From positions 4,718,150 to 4,782,149 of the forward strand of contig NW_023503501.1 of NCBI RefSeq assembly GCF_014529535.1: DNA of 64,000 nucleotides. The letters run 5' to 3'. Below are positions 49,944 to 60,771 of this stretch, piece after piece. The DNA comes from Bradysia coprophila (taxonomy: Eukaryota > Arthropoda > Insecta > Diptera > Sciaridae). Positions within the stretch are counted from its first letter, which is position 1; the number at the start of each line of letters is the position of its first letter. Below the pieces are notes generated by a model. The model was not told the DNA's origin. It saw only the letters and a program-made list of their open reading frames with translations, and searched no databases. A program made the translations under genes and the position numbers.

Positions 49944-52196
49944 TTACCGGAACACCTTATTCGCAAACGCGACAAAATCTTTGTACAACAATTCCGGCAC
50001 CTCCATAGCAGCAAAATGACCACCTTTCTCCTGCCATGTACTGTGCACAATATTCGTAAATTTATCTTTCAATTGCCAATCCATGGTCTGGAATAGATCA
50101 ACGGGAAAACGGGTACAACCGACTGGCACATGTGTCTGGACTTGTTCGAGCGTATTTTGAACAGCTGATATGGACTCTTTGTATAACCGTCCGGACGTTG
50201 TAAACGATTTCGTTAAGTAGTAGATCATTATGTTATCGATGACTTCATCGTCATCGTGGTCAGGGAAACATGAGACGAATTTCTCCAGGATATATGCTGC
50301 TAGACCAACGGGGTTGTTAAGTAAGGCTGTGCCTGAAAAGTAAAATGGGTCAATGCAATCAGAATGGAAACGACTCGAGTCTATGTAAAGATTTTTTTGT
50401 TCTCAGATACCCAGGGCTTGTTTAGTGAGATTTTTTGAATTTTCGGTTCCTGATTTCTGTTCTCTGATCATCAAAAAATTCGCCATTTTAACGAAACGCA
50501 ATTAACCAAACCATTTTTATTGAAACGAAATTATCCTATTGTGTGTACAACAAACTGATGAACGTCACGAAATCATGCAGAAGAATATCGGGCACTTCCA
50601 TAGCGGCAAAATGTCCGCCCTTCTCATAATAGGTGCTCTGCATGAGTCTCGTGTATTTATCTTTCAACTGCCAGTCAATGGTATGTGCGATGTCGTTCCA
50701 AAATCTTGCACAAGCCGTCGGCACAGCAGTCGGTACATTCATTAAACCTAGAGCCGTCTGCCGCTTTGTCATAGCTTCTGCATAGAGTCTTACAGCAGTT
50801 GTCATAGACTTAGTCAGTGTATAGATCATAATATTGTCTAGCAGAGCATCATCATCATAGTTCGGATAGAAACTGTCAAACTTTTCGAGTATATAGGCGG
50901 CTAATCCGGTGGGACTCAGTGTTAGGACAGCACCTAAATGAAGTTATTGTTTTGGTAAATAAATTTTAAATTTAACCCAACGGACAAGCGTCATGCCTAA
51001 TACAAAGTACATCCAGTGAGGTGAGTGTAACAGAGACAATGAACTAACTATGGGTATGGGTTTCAAGGATTTTCGGATGCAGGACACATGACACAACCGC
51101 TATTTTCATGCAACTCATTCATACAAAAAATGGTCCCACTCACCAATTGTATCTGGTTTAGTGGCTTGAATATGGAAATATCCAGTTTCTTCAATCATTG
51201 TCTTGAGCTTTTCTCCCAGAGGAAACACCATCGGCACAAACTTTTCGTCAATAAAAGCAGTCGGCCATAAGCTGGCTATGAGAAGCTTAATCGTCGACAG
51301 CGGTGTACGAACGACGCAGAAGTTACTGTGGTATGCAACAACGTTTTGCGGAAACAGGGTGGCTATGTTCGAGCCAATGATGGAGCCCCAATCACCTCCT
51401 TGAATTACAAACTTTTTGTGTCCGACGCGCAACATTAAATTTCTCAGAACCACAGCTACTTCGGCTGGTCCAAATCCTTGTTTACTTGCACCTTCGCTCC
51501 AGCCGTATCCTTTTGGAAAAATCGATGTTAAAGTGTGTGTGTCCCAACAAGGTGGTAAATATTACCTGGTAGACTAGGTGCTATTACTTCAAACGCAACT
51601 GGCGATTCCTTATTGGGATTGGTAAGCATTGGAATGAATTCATAGAATTCCCTAACTGAACCAGGCCAACCATGTAGTAGAAGCACCGGAACAACTCGTT
51701 TGCCTTCCGGATTATGTGGCTTCACATGGATGAAGTGTATTCTCAATCTGAAACATTTCCGATTGATATATACGATTATCGTTCACACATTCAATACCAA
51801 TTTCTCATACCCTTGGATTTCCGTCAGAAAATGTGGCAGACTGTTCAAAAATGCCAAACGTTCCGGCCACCTCGTCATGTAATCGTCTCTCCAATACTTG
51901 ACAAACGACACCATTTTATTCGCATTGATTCCGTACTCATTGTTGACTCCCTCCAATGGTGCATGAAGATCGACTGTTTCATTTAATCGGGCGCGTAATC
52001 GTTTGATTGTTACATCATCGTAGAATATCTCTTGAGCCTTAATCGTTGTGTCTTCTTTGTATAGACTTTCATCGCCTTTTCCCCAATATTGATTGTGGTC
52101 TAGATCGGGGGCTGGCAACGGTTTTGTCAATTTGAGATAGACATAAGCGATACCAGCAATGGTGATTGCCAAAAAAATTGCCGTCAATGCTTTCAT
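49944..52196 (-). CDS. JHEH: Juvenile hormone epoxide hydrolase, isoform using distal last exon (B)
   Basis: Membrane-bound alpha/beta-hydrolase that opens the epoxide of juvenile hormone (JH) to the diol in the endoplasmic reticulum. Shared exons on the minus strand are 52196-51811, 51747-51566 and 51509-51144; this isoform splices exon 3 to 50332-49944, giving 440 aa. Seen: N-terminal membrane anchor (ALTAIFLAITIAGIAYVYL), the oxyanion HGWP at 154-157, nucleophile Asp229 in GGDWGS, cap-domain residues in exon 4, a likely acid Asp in FPVDLFQT and catalytic His417 in GGHFAAME. All phases match. A 5' UTR exon probably ends at 52397 (GTGAGT donor), with an acceptor just before the ATG (AG at 52202-52201). 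The poly(A) signal for this exon is at 49842-49847. The intervening exon 4A (50933-50536) encodes a second version of the same region. Confidence 0.93.
50516..50521 (-). terminator. Poly(A) signal of JHEH exon 4A
   Basis: AATAAA on the minus strand, 14 nt beyond the stop codon of exon 4A and 180 nt before exon 4B begins. It makes exon 4A a self-contained terminal exon. Confidence 0.7.
50536..52196 (-). CDS. JHEH: Juvenile hormone epoxide hydrolase, isoform using proximal last exon (A)
   Basis: Same first three exons as isoform B, but exon 3 splices to 50933-50536, giving 443 aa. The last exon is homologous to exon 4B from its first codon to the stop: both begin with a split glycine codon, keep LAAYILEKF, DDD, DNIMIY, DWQLKDK and EKGGHFAAMEVP, and are roughly half identical overall. 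It supplies catalytic His419 and probable acid Asp392. A poly(A) signal (AATAAA on the minus strand) lies only 14 nt past the stop, so this exon can end a transcript by itself. The two last exons could therefore give two enzymes differing in cap and C-terminal substrate-facing residues; choice would be by splicing or polyadenylation. Alternatively, 4B is the survivor of a second tandem JHEH gene. Confidence 0.93.
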
Positions 52197-52432
52197 TGCT
52201 CTGGAAAATTAGAGTGTCATGAATTGGACGTCGAAAATCAGATCAGGGCGATGTCTGAAGGCCTTTTTTGTGTTTGGTATGAACATAGAGTTCTTGGTCA
52301 TTCAAGGTTCGAACGGTTTTGGGTAACCACTTTGGACAAATAAAGGTTTTATGTAGACAAGACTTTGCCGTTCGCCTCTGTATGGAATCTACTCACAGCA
52401 GAACGGCCAGCTTGAAATGGTAGCGAGACCTG

Positions 52433-52445
52433 GCGATTTATAATT
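52433..52445 (-). promoter_or_regulatory. Possible TATA box of JHEH
   Basis: ATTATAAAT on the minus strand lies about 40 nt upstream of a putative non-coding exon whose donor (GTGAGT) is at 52396-52391. The intron would end at 52201, leaving AGCAATG at the coding start. No clear initiator was seen. Confidence 0.3.
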
Positions 52446-54399
52446 GGTTGGTTTGTGTAGGTTTTCAGTGTAATCAGTCTTTGGTAAATAAACTTTGATT
52501 TGGAATTGCATTAGCCGAACGAACAGTCATTTATCTGCAAGAGATAACTGCTCCAACTTGCGATAACAATATCTTCAGTAAAAAATGATTTGAGGACTCG
52601 GTAGCGATTCAGATTTCTCAGGCCGGAAATTCTAACATTTTCGGAACTAAATTTCGCAAATTTATAGGCGCAACGTCTGTTATGAAATGTTCATATTAAA
52701 TGTTAGACAAACCATTTAAATCATGTCATCATCTACCAATCGGACACCATTGCTTTAACCTTTGTAATCACTGTCTCAAAGCAAAATTCTAAAGTCAAAT
52801 CTATTTATACAATCGAGTGGTGTATAGTGTAATTTCATTGAAAAACATTTCATTCCAGCAGACGACTCTTTAAGATTTTTTTTTTTAAAACAAATAAGTT
52901 TGGCCACATAATATAGTCATTCTGCTGAAAGAAAACTTATTTACAGTCTGCTATATCATCTGTTATCGTCAGCGATGACAAAAATAAGCAATCAGTTCTG
53001 GCAAATGCAGCCTCATATTCCAACATTTCGACAATTTAATTGTGTTTAAATGAAGAAATAGTTGACTGAAGGGGCCAGGGGTGAAAGGAAGTGTGTTAAA
53101 CTAAATACACAGTCAGTAACACGCTTGACATCTATACAAGGTTCGATATAATTTTTCTCGTCGGTCTTCCACACTAATCATAATGTTTACCTCGTTCAAA
53201 CCTAATTAGTGACGCAGTTCGCCATTGGCACGATTTATTGATCAGACCAATAATTATATGAGATATTAAAAGCAAATCTTACCACAATTTCAATAAAATA
53301 TCACTGAAACAAAACTAAAAAGAGATAAATGCGTCAAGAGCAGACGGATAAGTCTGATAATGACTGGACAAAAAGAATTCTGTTCTCAACCGACTGGTTT
53401 GCCGGTAGCTGGTATACTAAAATTAAAGAAAAAAAACTCATTCGTTTATTCAAGCAAGAAACCATTCGTGAAACAACTTTAAGTGTGTTGTAGCATGAGA
53501 TCTTTATGAGAGATTTTGTAGCGACAATGTAGAAAATGAACAAAAATAGTTATATCATCACAGAGGGTAAAAAAGTTAGGAAAGCCACAAGTCACTACAC
53601 TCTGGCAAGTCAATCTAGAAAATGAAATTTCCTACTTTTTTCCCGAGATAAACACAACGAAGGCTTCCGTAGTTTCAGCTGAGGTGAGAAAATGACTATT
53701 TTCTCTCCTGTGTTGTGAAAAATAGTTTTACCACCTCGGCCTGTGATATACAGAAGGTCAGTCTGACTGACCAAAGAGTATCTGAAGTTCAGTGAACACT
53801 GAATAGTTGTTATGATCTAACCCCAATTCACACCGTCCACTAACGAAGATACATTCTGACATAGATCGTATCGTGAAATAGAAAGTAGCCCGGAAAGGCG
53901 TTTTGATCACTCCTTCCAGTCACAACTTCTCGGACAAATTGTTTCAAACAACCATCATCAGCATAATGAAACTCCAACCCCCAACTAAATGTTTGTGTAC
54001 GATCAAAAATACTACCTACAGCAACTGTATACTAACCGTACACACATCGACATAATAAATAAAATATTTTTGATGATGATGGTTTGTTTATGTTATCATC
54101 GTCTTTATGTGTTTGATTTGAGTCGTAAGTTTTTCATCCTATTATAGCATGTCGCTTCATGTCGTGTAAGAAACCGAAATATTTTGTTGTATATCGCGGT
54201 TGATAATGCACATGATTTAACCGTTTCAACAATAAATGGAAACGTATAACACTTCAGAATCGAACACTTTTTGCCGTTAGTATATGTTAGTGTATGAGAG
54301 GTATGCGAGTAGTTTACTATTATTCCATAGACGGCACCCATATCGCCTTTGCCAGAATCTGTATCGATATAGTCTGTTGTGAACACATGTAGTATTAAG

Positions 54400-55274
54400 T
54401 AGGGTGTAGCGGTTTTTACAAAATGTTTTAGTTCTTTCAAGGACCAGCCGGTCCATCTGATCATTTTACGGAAGAAAACAAAAAATTTGAAACTTTATTT
54501 TGTGCTGCCGCCAGATCGATTTTTGAAAATTTCGTCGAAAACTTCGTTCGTGACTGATCGTCAAAGTTCCCCGATGATCTTAATTAAAAGTTAAATATGC
54601 TTAATGGACAGCGGTGAGTCAACCGCGATACGTACTATTGACAAGTTGTAGGTGTAGTCTCGTTACATTTTCAATTTTTAATGTTTTAAATGCGCTTAGA
54701 AAACGTTTAAAATTAATGGATTCGTATTGTCAGAACCTAGGAATACATTCTAAGTTAAAAAATTATTGATTTAAGGTAATTCGACTTTCGTCGATAATAT
54801 TCCATGTACCAAAATCACAATTTTTTCAAAAAGTCTTTTTGTCAAATAAATATCAAATTTAGATATCCCAACTCAAATCAGATGCTGTGTTTGACTCACC
54901 GCGGTCCATTTAGCATATTTAACGTTTAACTTACATTTTTGCACAATTTCATCAAATTTTGTAGCGAGATTAAAGTCTCAAGATCACTATCGAAGAACTT
55001 TGACAATCAGTCACGAACTCAAAAAATATTTTTTAGACTTGATCGTTTTTGTAAAATAATCTGTGAAGTCTGGAGATTAGATTACCATGTGGACCCAAGT
55101 TTTTATGTGCACTGAGCCCACCGTAAAAATCGATATATGTGACGTGAACAGAAAACGACGAAATATTCAAAAATCGATCTGGCGGCAGCACAAAATTCTC
55201 CCATAAAATGACCAGTGGATTTCCGGCTGAGCCTTAAAAGAACTAAGACATTTTGTAAAAACCGCTACACCCTA
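54400..55274. mobile_element. Non-autonomous hAT-like element, 875 bp, with 8-bp TSD
   Basis: Starts TAGGGTGTAGCGGTTTTTAC and ends with the reverse complement, flanked by exact GTATTAAG at 54392-54399 and 55275-55282. Terminal inverted repeats extend about 130 bp with some divergence (TGTGCTGCCGCCAGATCGAT inside both arms). An inner inverted pair (GGTGAGTCAAC and GACTCACCGCGG) lies nearer the centre. TAGGG ends with an 8-bp TSD fit hAT. No transposase remains. Confidence 0.9.
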
Positions 55275-55570
55275 GTATTAAGTTGGTACTGTTAAAGCTT
55301 TGAAAAGACTTCAACTACAACACGTAACCAATGTAAGAAATGCTTCAAATAACTTAAACCACTTATTTATGAAGAATGGGTAACAATTCAATTTATCCTA
55401 AAGGAACTAGCTTAAAGATATAAATTGAAAATTTCGTCGTGGAGTGGCCTTGCTGCAAACAGAATGTCGTAGCAGACACTTGTTGTAAGATTGGTATAGC
55501 ATGCTTGGTATCGTTGTAAAGCTCAGACTACAGGCAGATCAGGCATTACAAGTGTATTACAGAGGAGCCC

Positions 55571-56580
55571 CAGGTAAGGCACCAGATGTCGTGTCAAGGT
55601 GCAAAATGACATGTCCGATGTTTTTGCTGTTATGGAAGGGCTAAAGCAGGGCGACGCACTGTCATGCCTGCTCTTCAATTTGGCTTTGGAAATTGCGATG
55701 AGGCGTGCTGGTATCCAAACCAACAAAACACTGGCGAATGGAACAGTCCAAATCCTGGGCTTTGCGGATGACTTGGACATCGCCAGCCGCACACATGCAG
55801 CAGCAGTGGACACTTTCACAAATCTGAAAATCCAAGCGGAAAGAATGGGTTTGATGATAAACGAATCAAAAACAAAGTACATGAAGGCCGAGCCCGATTC
55901 GGTAGCCAATCAACAAGGAGACGTGATGAGCATTGATGAGTTGAACCTCGAGGTAGTCGACGAATTCGTCTATCTTGGTGCGCTGATTCGATCTGATGGC
56001 GACAACACGCCGGAGATACAAAGGCGAATCATGGCGGCAAGCAGGTGCTATTACGGGCTAATGAAACATTTACGATCAAAGTTGGTATCAAAGAAAACGA
56101 AGTGCCAAGTTTACAAAACGCTTATTCGCCCGGTTCTAATCTACGGATGCGAGTCTTGGACGGTGAAGAAAAGCGATGAACAGTTGCTCCTAACGTTCGA
56201 GCGTAAAGTCCTCCGTACCATTTTTGGAGCAATGCGCGAAGGTGAAAGGTGGCGGCGACGGTACAACTTTGAACTGAAACGTGATTTTGGTGAACCGGAT
56301 ATTGTGGCAGTGGTGAAAGTCCAACGGTTGAGGTGGGCGGGGCATCTAGCACGCATGGATATGAACAGAGCTCCCTCGATGTTATTCCGAAACGATCCAG
56401 AAGGGCGACGAGGAAAAGGTCGTCCAAAGATGAGATGGATAGATGGCGTCGAATTAGATCTACGGACGCTGGGAATAAGAAGTTGGCGAAGTGTAGCAGG
56501 GGACAGGGTTCGCTGGAACCGGATTCTCGATCAGGCCAAGGCCCACAAGTGGCTGTAGCGCCGGAGAAGTAAGAAGTAAG
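55571..56580 (+). mobile_element. 5'-truncated RTE-type non-LTR retrotransposon with 13-bp TSD
   Basis: The exact repeat TACAGAGGAGCCC flanks it at 55558-55570 and 56581-56593. The element begins inside the reverse transcriptase and ends in an AAGTAAGAAGTAAG tail, as RTE elements with short repeat tails do. Much of its remaining coding region is open, unlike the older copy at 20352-21676, which suggests a more recent insertion. The two share the C-terminal layout and are probably members of related families. Confidence 0.93.
55578..56558 (+). pseudogene. Reverse transcriptase C-terminal fragment (RTE-type pol)
   Basis: A continuous frame encodes about 325 residues of pol: EGLKQGDALSCLLFNLALE, catalytic FADDLDIASR, INESKTKYM, FVYLGALI, then the RTE/BovB-like tail (YGCESWTVKKSDEQLL, RRRYNFEL, RLRWAGHLARM, GKGRPKMRWIDGVE) to a TAG stop at 56556-56558. 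The endonuclease and first half of the RT are absent because of 5' truncation, so it has no start codon of its own and is dead on arrival. Confidence 0.9.
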
Positions 56581-57040
56581 TACAGAGGAGCCCAAGTTTC
56601 GCCGAGGATGCTGAAAATATTTGATTCAAATGTTGTACAATTCATACGACTTTTGTAAAATCCATTTTTGGTGTTTAATGGAGCATGTAAACTTCTACCG
56701 TTATCGTCATTCAAAAAGTTACAACCTTGCACATATTACCATTAAAAAATGTCGAATTTTAGACTTTTGCTGGTTGTAGGTTTGTGGCCATGTTGACGGG
56801 GGAGGGTATTTCAACATGAATTAGCTTAAATAGATCCGGAAACTGGAAGTATTTTCGTGTAGTTCTCGAATACCTCAATCAGAATATGAAAAAAAGAACC
56901 AGATGTGATGTCGCGATCCTATTTAAGTTTGGTTCAACCCCACTGTGTCACATAAATTAAACCATTCGAAGCATTCTTTTTTGCTAAATTTTATTTAAAA
57001 TGAACGAGGTAAGCATCATCTCTTATAAATTGATAACGTA

Positions 57041-58501
57041 TCAAACGTGGTTCGAATGAAACTGGATAAGGATTACCAAGTAGGTTGTAATGGCTCCAAA
57101 TATCTAAAAAATCGAAATTTGCAGAAAGTTTGATTTTCCTTCCAGTTTAAAACTGCGCACAATGTTACCGTTTTCAACAGAGGTAGATCCAGACTAACCA
57201 TACCACAAGCTTTTTCGCTAGAGTCCATATGGAGTAATTGAACAGAAAATGTGTTCAACTGTAACAAAGGAATAGTCGAGAATGAAAATATTCAATTTAA
57301 ATTCATAGTTCAATTCTCACGCATGCCTCGACGTTGTCGTCCAGTCCGAAACCAAGGAAATTTATTTCGTACAGCGTGCATCCTAATTTGCATTTCTATA
57401 TTGGGAGAAGAAAAAATTATCAATGCCAACCACAGAGGCACTGTCAGTAATTAAAGGGTCAAAGAATTTTCTAGATTTTCAAACATTTTTTCCACTTCGG
57501 TTAAATCTTACCTCAATGTTCACCCCATGATTCATTTTCACAACGAATATGATTCTTCCACCATAGAAAAGTATCCAAAGAACCGATAGAACTGGTACAT
57601 AGAAATCGGGTGCCGCCTTCTCAACGAACTCGTAAAATGCAAAAAACTCTGTGCTCAGAATTAGGAATGTTGAAACTAAGATCGACACAATCAAAATGCC
57701 GAATGTTCCGTTAACATCCGTTGTAAAATTGGATATGTCCAAAAAGGCCAATCGAAGACAATTCAATTTTCGGCAAATTTTATTTTCCGTTGTCGCCGTC
57801 TGCGCTTGGCGATATTCCTTTTTGAACAGCAAATCGAAAGAAACTTTTTTCAACATAACCGATATGCTGTGATAACGTTCCCGAATGGCATACAAGAACG
57901 CACCATATTCGATTATAACCAACAGCACCATAATGTGAGGGATCACATACAATGCAATGTTTCGCGCAACAGAATTTTCTTCGTTCAAGAAGGACAGAGC
58001 AAAAACAATGACCATCACAGCTTCGAACAGAAAGCATATCGCGATGCATTTGATGATGAATCGTTTGAGATTTTCGCCATTTATTCGCGAACCACATTCA
58101 GTCAACTTCGAATCAATTTCCATGAGACTGTGACAGTATTTGTCGTACGCATTCCGGTTAATCTGCGATCCAATGACACAGATGACGCATGTGAAGATGA
58201 TTGAAACATATTCACCAATGTGCAGAAGAACCTTGATCTGCGAATACTGGGCAATTGTATTGAATTTAACATGTTGGTAGTAGAAGGATGTCACTACGCC
58301 GACAATGATTATCGTACACCAAATGCGGTGAAAACATTTAACAATTTTCCAGCAACGACCATCATAATTTTGGGTTTGGCTCAATGATATTGGCATCGGT
58401 GCAACACCAAATAATTGGCACAGACAGACTAGCAGTCTGGTCGAAGATCTTAACAAATCTTCAGATGATCGAAGCTTGTAGATATGATTTAGTTTCTTCA
58501 T
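57041..58501 (-). CDS. Gustatory receptor, minus-strand member of a head-to-head pair
   Basis: Insect gustatory receptors are seven-helix ligand-gated cation channels on chemosensory neurons. Four exons on the minus strand (58501-57512, 57395-57321, 57258-57169, 57103-57041) join in phase 0 each time to give 405 aa. One very long first exon plus three short C-terminal exons is a typical receptor layout. The last exon carries the family signature TTYLVILIQF (TYhhhhhQF form). Exon 3 encodes FSVQLLHMDSSEKACGMVSL with the usual phenylalanine and glycine positions. The N-terminal CLCQLFGVAP block matches the neighbouring receptor, and exon 3 is 30 codons in both, so they are paralogues. Possible poly(A) signal at 56990-56995. 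Ligand cannot be predicted. Confidence 0.9.
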
Positions 58502-58873
58502 ATTGCGCCACCAAACTGTCCGAGAGACTGACCAAAAATCACAACGGAAGAGAATATGAAAGCCAGTGATTTACTGAATGATTTGAACCGTTCATCAATC
58601 ATCAACCGGTTTTAATACCACAGAAATTATAATCCATCTGACAAGTGAATGGGTGGACTGCACTTCACACCAGTTATTAATTACCAGGTACCGCACAATT
58701 AATCTTTTAATTCGGGGGGTGTGAACTCATTGCAATCAATTCCATATGATTTGCGTCTATCGACAATTATGCCTTTCCACTTGCCACTAAACGATTCGTT
58801 TCACTAATTTTGGTTCAGTAATTTCCTTACCATCAACGACAACGATACGTATTATCTCATTGGCTCGACTAAA
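58502..58873. promoter_or_regulatory. Shared 372-bp intergenic region between divergent receptors
   Basis: The two receptor ATGs face away from each other across 372 bp, so both promoters must lie here or in very short upstream exons. I see no convincing TATA box. The region is a candidate bidirectional promoter that could co-express the pair in the same neurons. Confidence 0.5.
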
Positions 58874-60747
58874 ATGAAAGAGCTAAATTCATCGCTAATC
58901 CACAAACTTGAATTGGAGCGTGAACTGAGACGATCGCTTCGCCGTATGATATTTTGGTGCAAGTTCTTCGGCGTGGCTCCAATTAATTTAAATTTTGAAA
59001 CTGATACCCATCAAAACCTTTCCCTATTCGAAATTTTCCGATTAAATTGTCGATTTGTTTTGCATGTACTGTGGAGTCTATTGATTCTCACAGCAATTGC
59101 AATTTCCATTCACTACGAACGGTCGTTTGATGAACGAGACACATCGTCGTTCATACTGAAATGTCTGTATATGGGCGAATATTTGTTCAACATTTCCAAC
59201 TGTTTACTGATTGTTATTGGATGCCATTATCAGCGTCGTGTGTACATCAAATACTTCAATCGAATCATTGATATTGACATGGAGTTTCGGGAATGCGGCG
59301 TTACAACCAATTATTCTCAGTTGAACGGATATGTCAAGAAATTTTGGTATTGCTCTGCACTATTTATGATACTGGCCACCATTTCCGATTTGATGTACTA
59401 CTTCAATTTAAACGATTTCATACGAAGTGCCACCGTCTTCATTCTATCCAATCTGCTAACAATCGTCACGTTCATTGAATACTTTGGACTGTTATATGTC
59501 TTGAAGGAACGGTACAAAATCATTGGCAGTCTTTTACTGCAGCTGGTCCATCAGAGTGAAGAACTTTCAACGAGAAAACCCATTGAGCACTACACTCTGA
59601 CCGTGTTTGATGTGATGAATATCAAGCAAAGCGCTTATCGGGTGCCCACGTTGACAATGATGCAGCAGATAAATCGACTGAGGAAGATCTACTATGATTT
59701 GGCCATGTTCAACGAAGACATCAATTCGTCGTTTGGTATACTGATAATCAATACGACGATGTCGGCATTTATCGTTGTCAGCACTCAATTGTATGCCTTC
59801 TATGACATTGCACGATCGCGCGATGGTATTAGCGACATATACTTGGCTATTTATTCCGGACTGTGGTTCATTTTCCATTGCGTTAAGGTGCTGCTCATTC
59901 TGCTGCTGAATCATCATGTTTCTGTCGAGGTAGTTAAGTGCAAAATATTTGTAAACCCGTAATGCAAATCCGCATAACGGAATCCGAGTTTCGAGTGAAT
60001 TCGTGTGCAGCGCCAGTTCACTTCATTGTAGCACCTACGATTTTAATAGAATTGTCGTAGTGATCAAATCTATTGAAATCGCTAACGCTACACCAAACGA
60101 AATATGACGAAGCACTCAAATTCGCTACATTCACCCGAACGTAGAATTCCGCATTTTATGTGATCAACTGAAGGTTTTTATTGGATGAAAGGACTTCTGA
60201 AAATCGCTTTCTTTTCCATGAATTATTTGGTTGCTTAACAATAATCTTATGACCTCTAAGCAAAGTAAGTGCTGTGGTCACAGCATTTCCTTGAAAGCAT
60301 TTCTAAAGTCACTGTCTTGAAAAAGTAACCCCATTTCTTAGTCATTTCCGCGTGGTGCAGCGAGTAAATATTTTTCTAATTTTGCAGAAATCTTTAGTGA
60401 CATCTGCCCTGTACAGCTTCAAGTTTAACAAAGAATACCGCAAGTTGCAGACCTCTGTAAGTTGACAATATTTTGATTTTATATTTTCCATTCAAAAATT
60501 TATTTTCCGCTCCGAAAGTTGTACAAATTTTCGTTGCAAATATTCCATCTGAAACGCTATCAAGACATAACCGGAATACTAAACCTGGACTTAACTCTAT
60601 TGACGACGGTGAGTTCTGATTGAATGAATTCTTTTATAAGCATCCATGACTTGCAATGCATTAACTTGCAATTTACAGATCATTGGGTCACTAACCACCT
60701 ACTTTGTAATTCTGGTCCAGTTCGGCGATTATGATCATCTGTACTAG
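58874..60747 (+). CDS. Gustatory receptor, plus-strand member of a head-to-head pair
   Basis: Four exons (58874-59929, 60388-60456, 60519-60608, 60679-60747), all phase 0, encode 427 aa, a normal receptor length. The first exon gives six hydrophobic segments, including LYMGEYLFNISNCLLIVIGC and FGILIINTTMSAFIVVSTQL. The last short exons encode FSLQIFHLKRYQDITGILNL and the terminal TTYFVILVQF signature, followed by GDYDHLY and a TAG stop. CKFFGVAP near the N-terminus and the exon sizes match the minus-strand neighbour. Between exons 1 and 2 is a 458-nt intron; the others are 62 and 70 nt. AATAAA at 60809-60814 lies inside the last exon of the opposite-strand pickpocket gene, so the transcripts overlap. 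Ligand unknown. Confidence 0.92.
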
Positions 60748-60771
60748 CAACAATCTTTGAATTGATCTATT

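Larger units (their letters stand above)
52450..57030. other. Intergenic stretch between JHEH and the receptor cluster
   Basis: Contains the hAT-like element at 54400-55274 and the truncated retrotransposon at 55571-56580. The remainder (52.5-54.4 kb and 56.6-57.0 kb) shows no supportable gene. GTATCGTTGTAAAGCT-like sequence at 55509 has a match at about 31970, a small dispersed repeat. Confidence 0.55.

Noticed and set aside
54105-54464. 119-codon minus-strand frame
   Set aside because: It runs across the boundary of the hAT-like element at 54400, so it is an artefact of the insertion.
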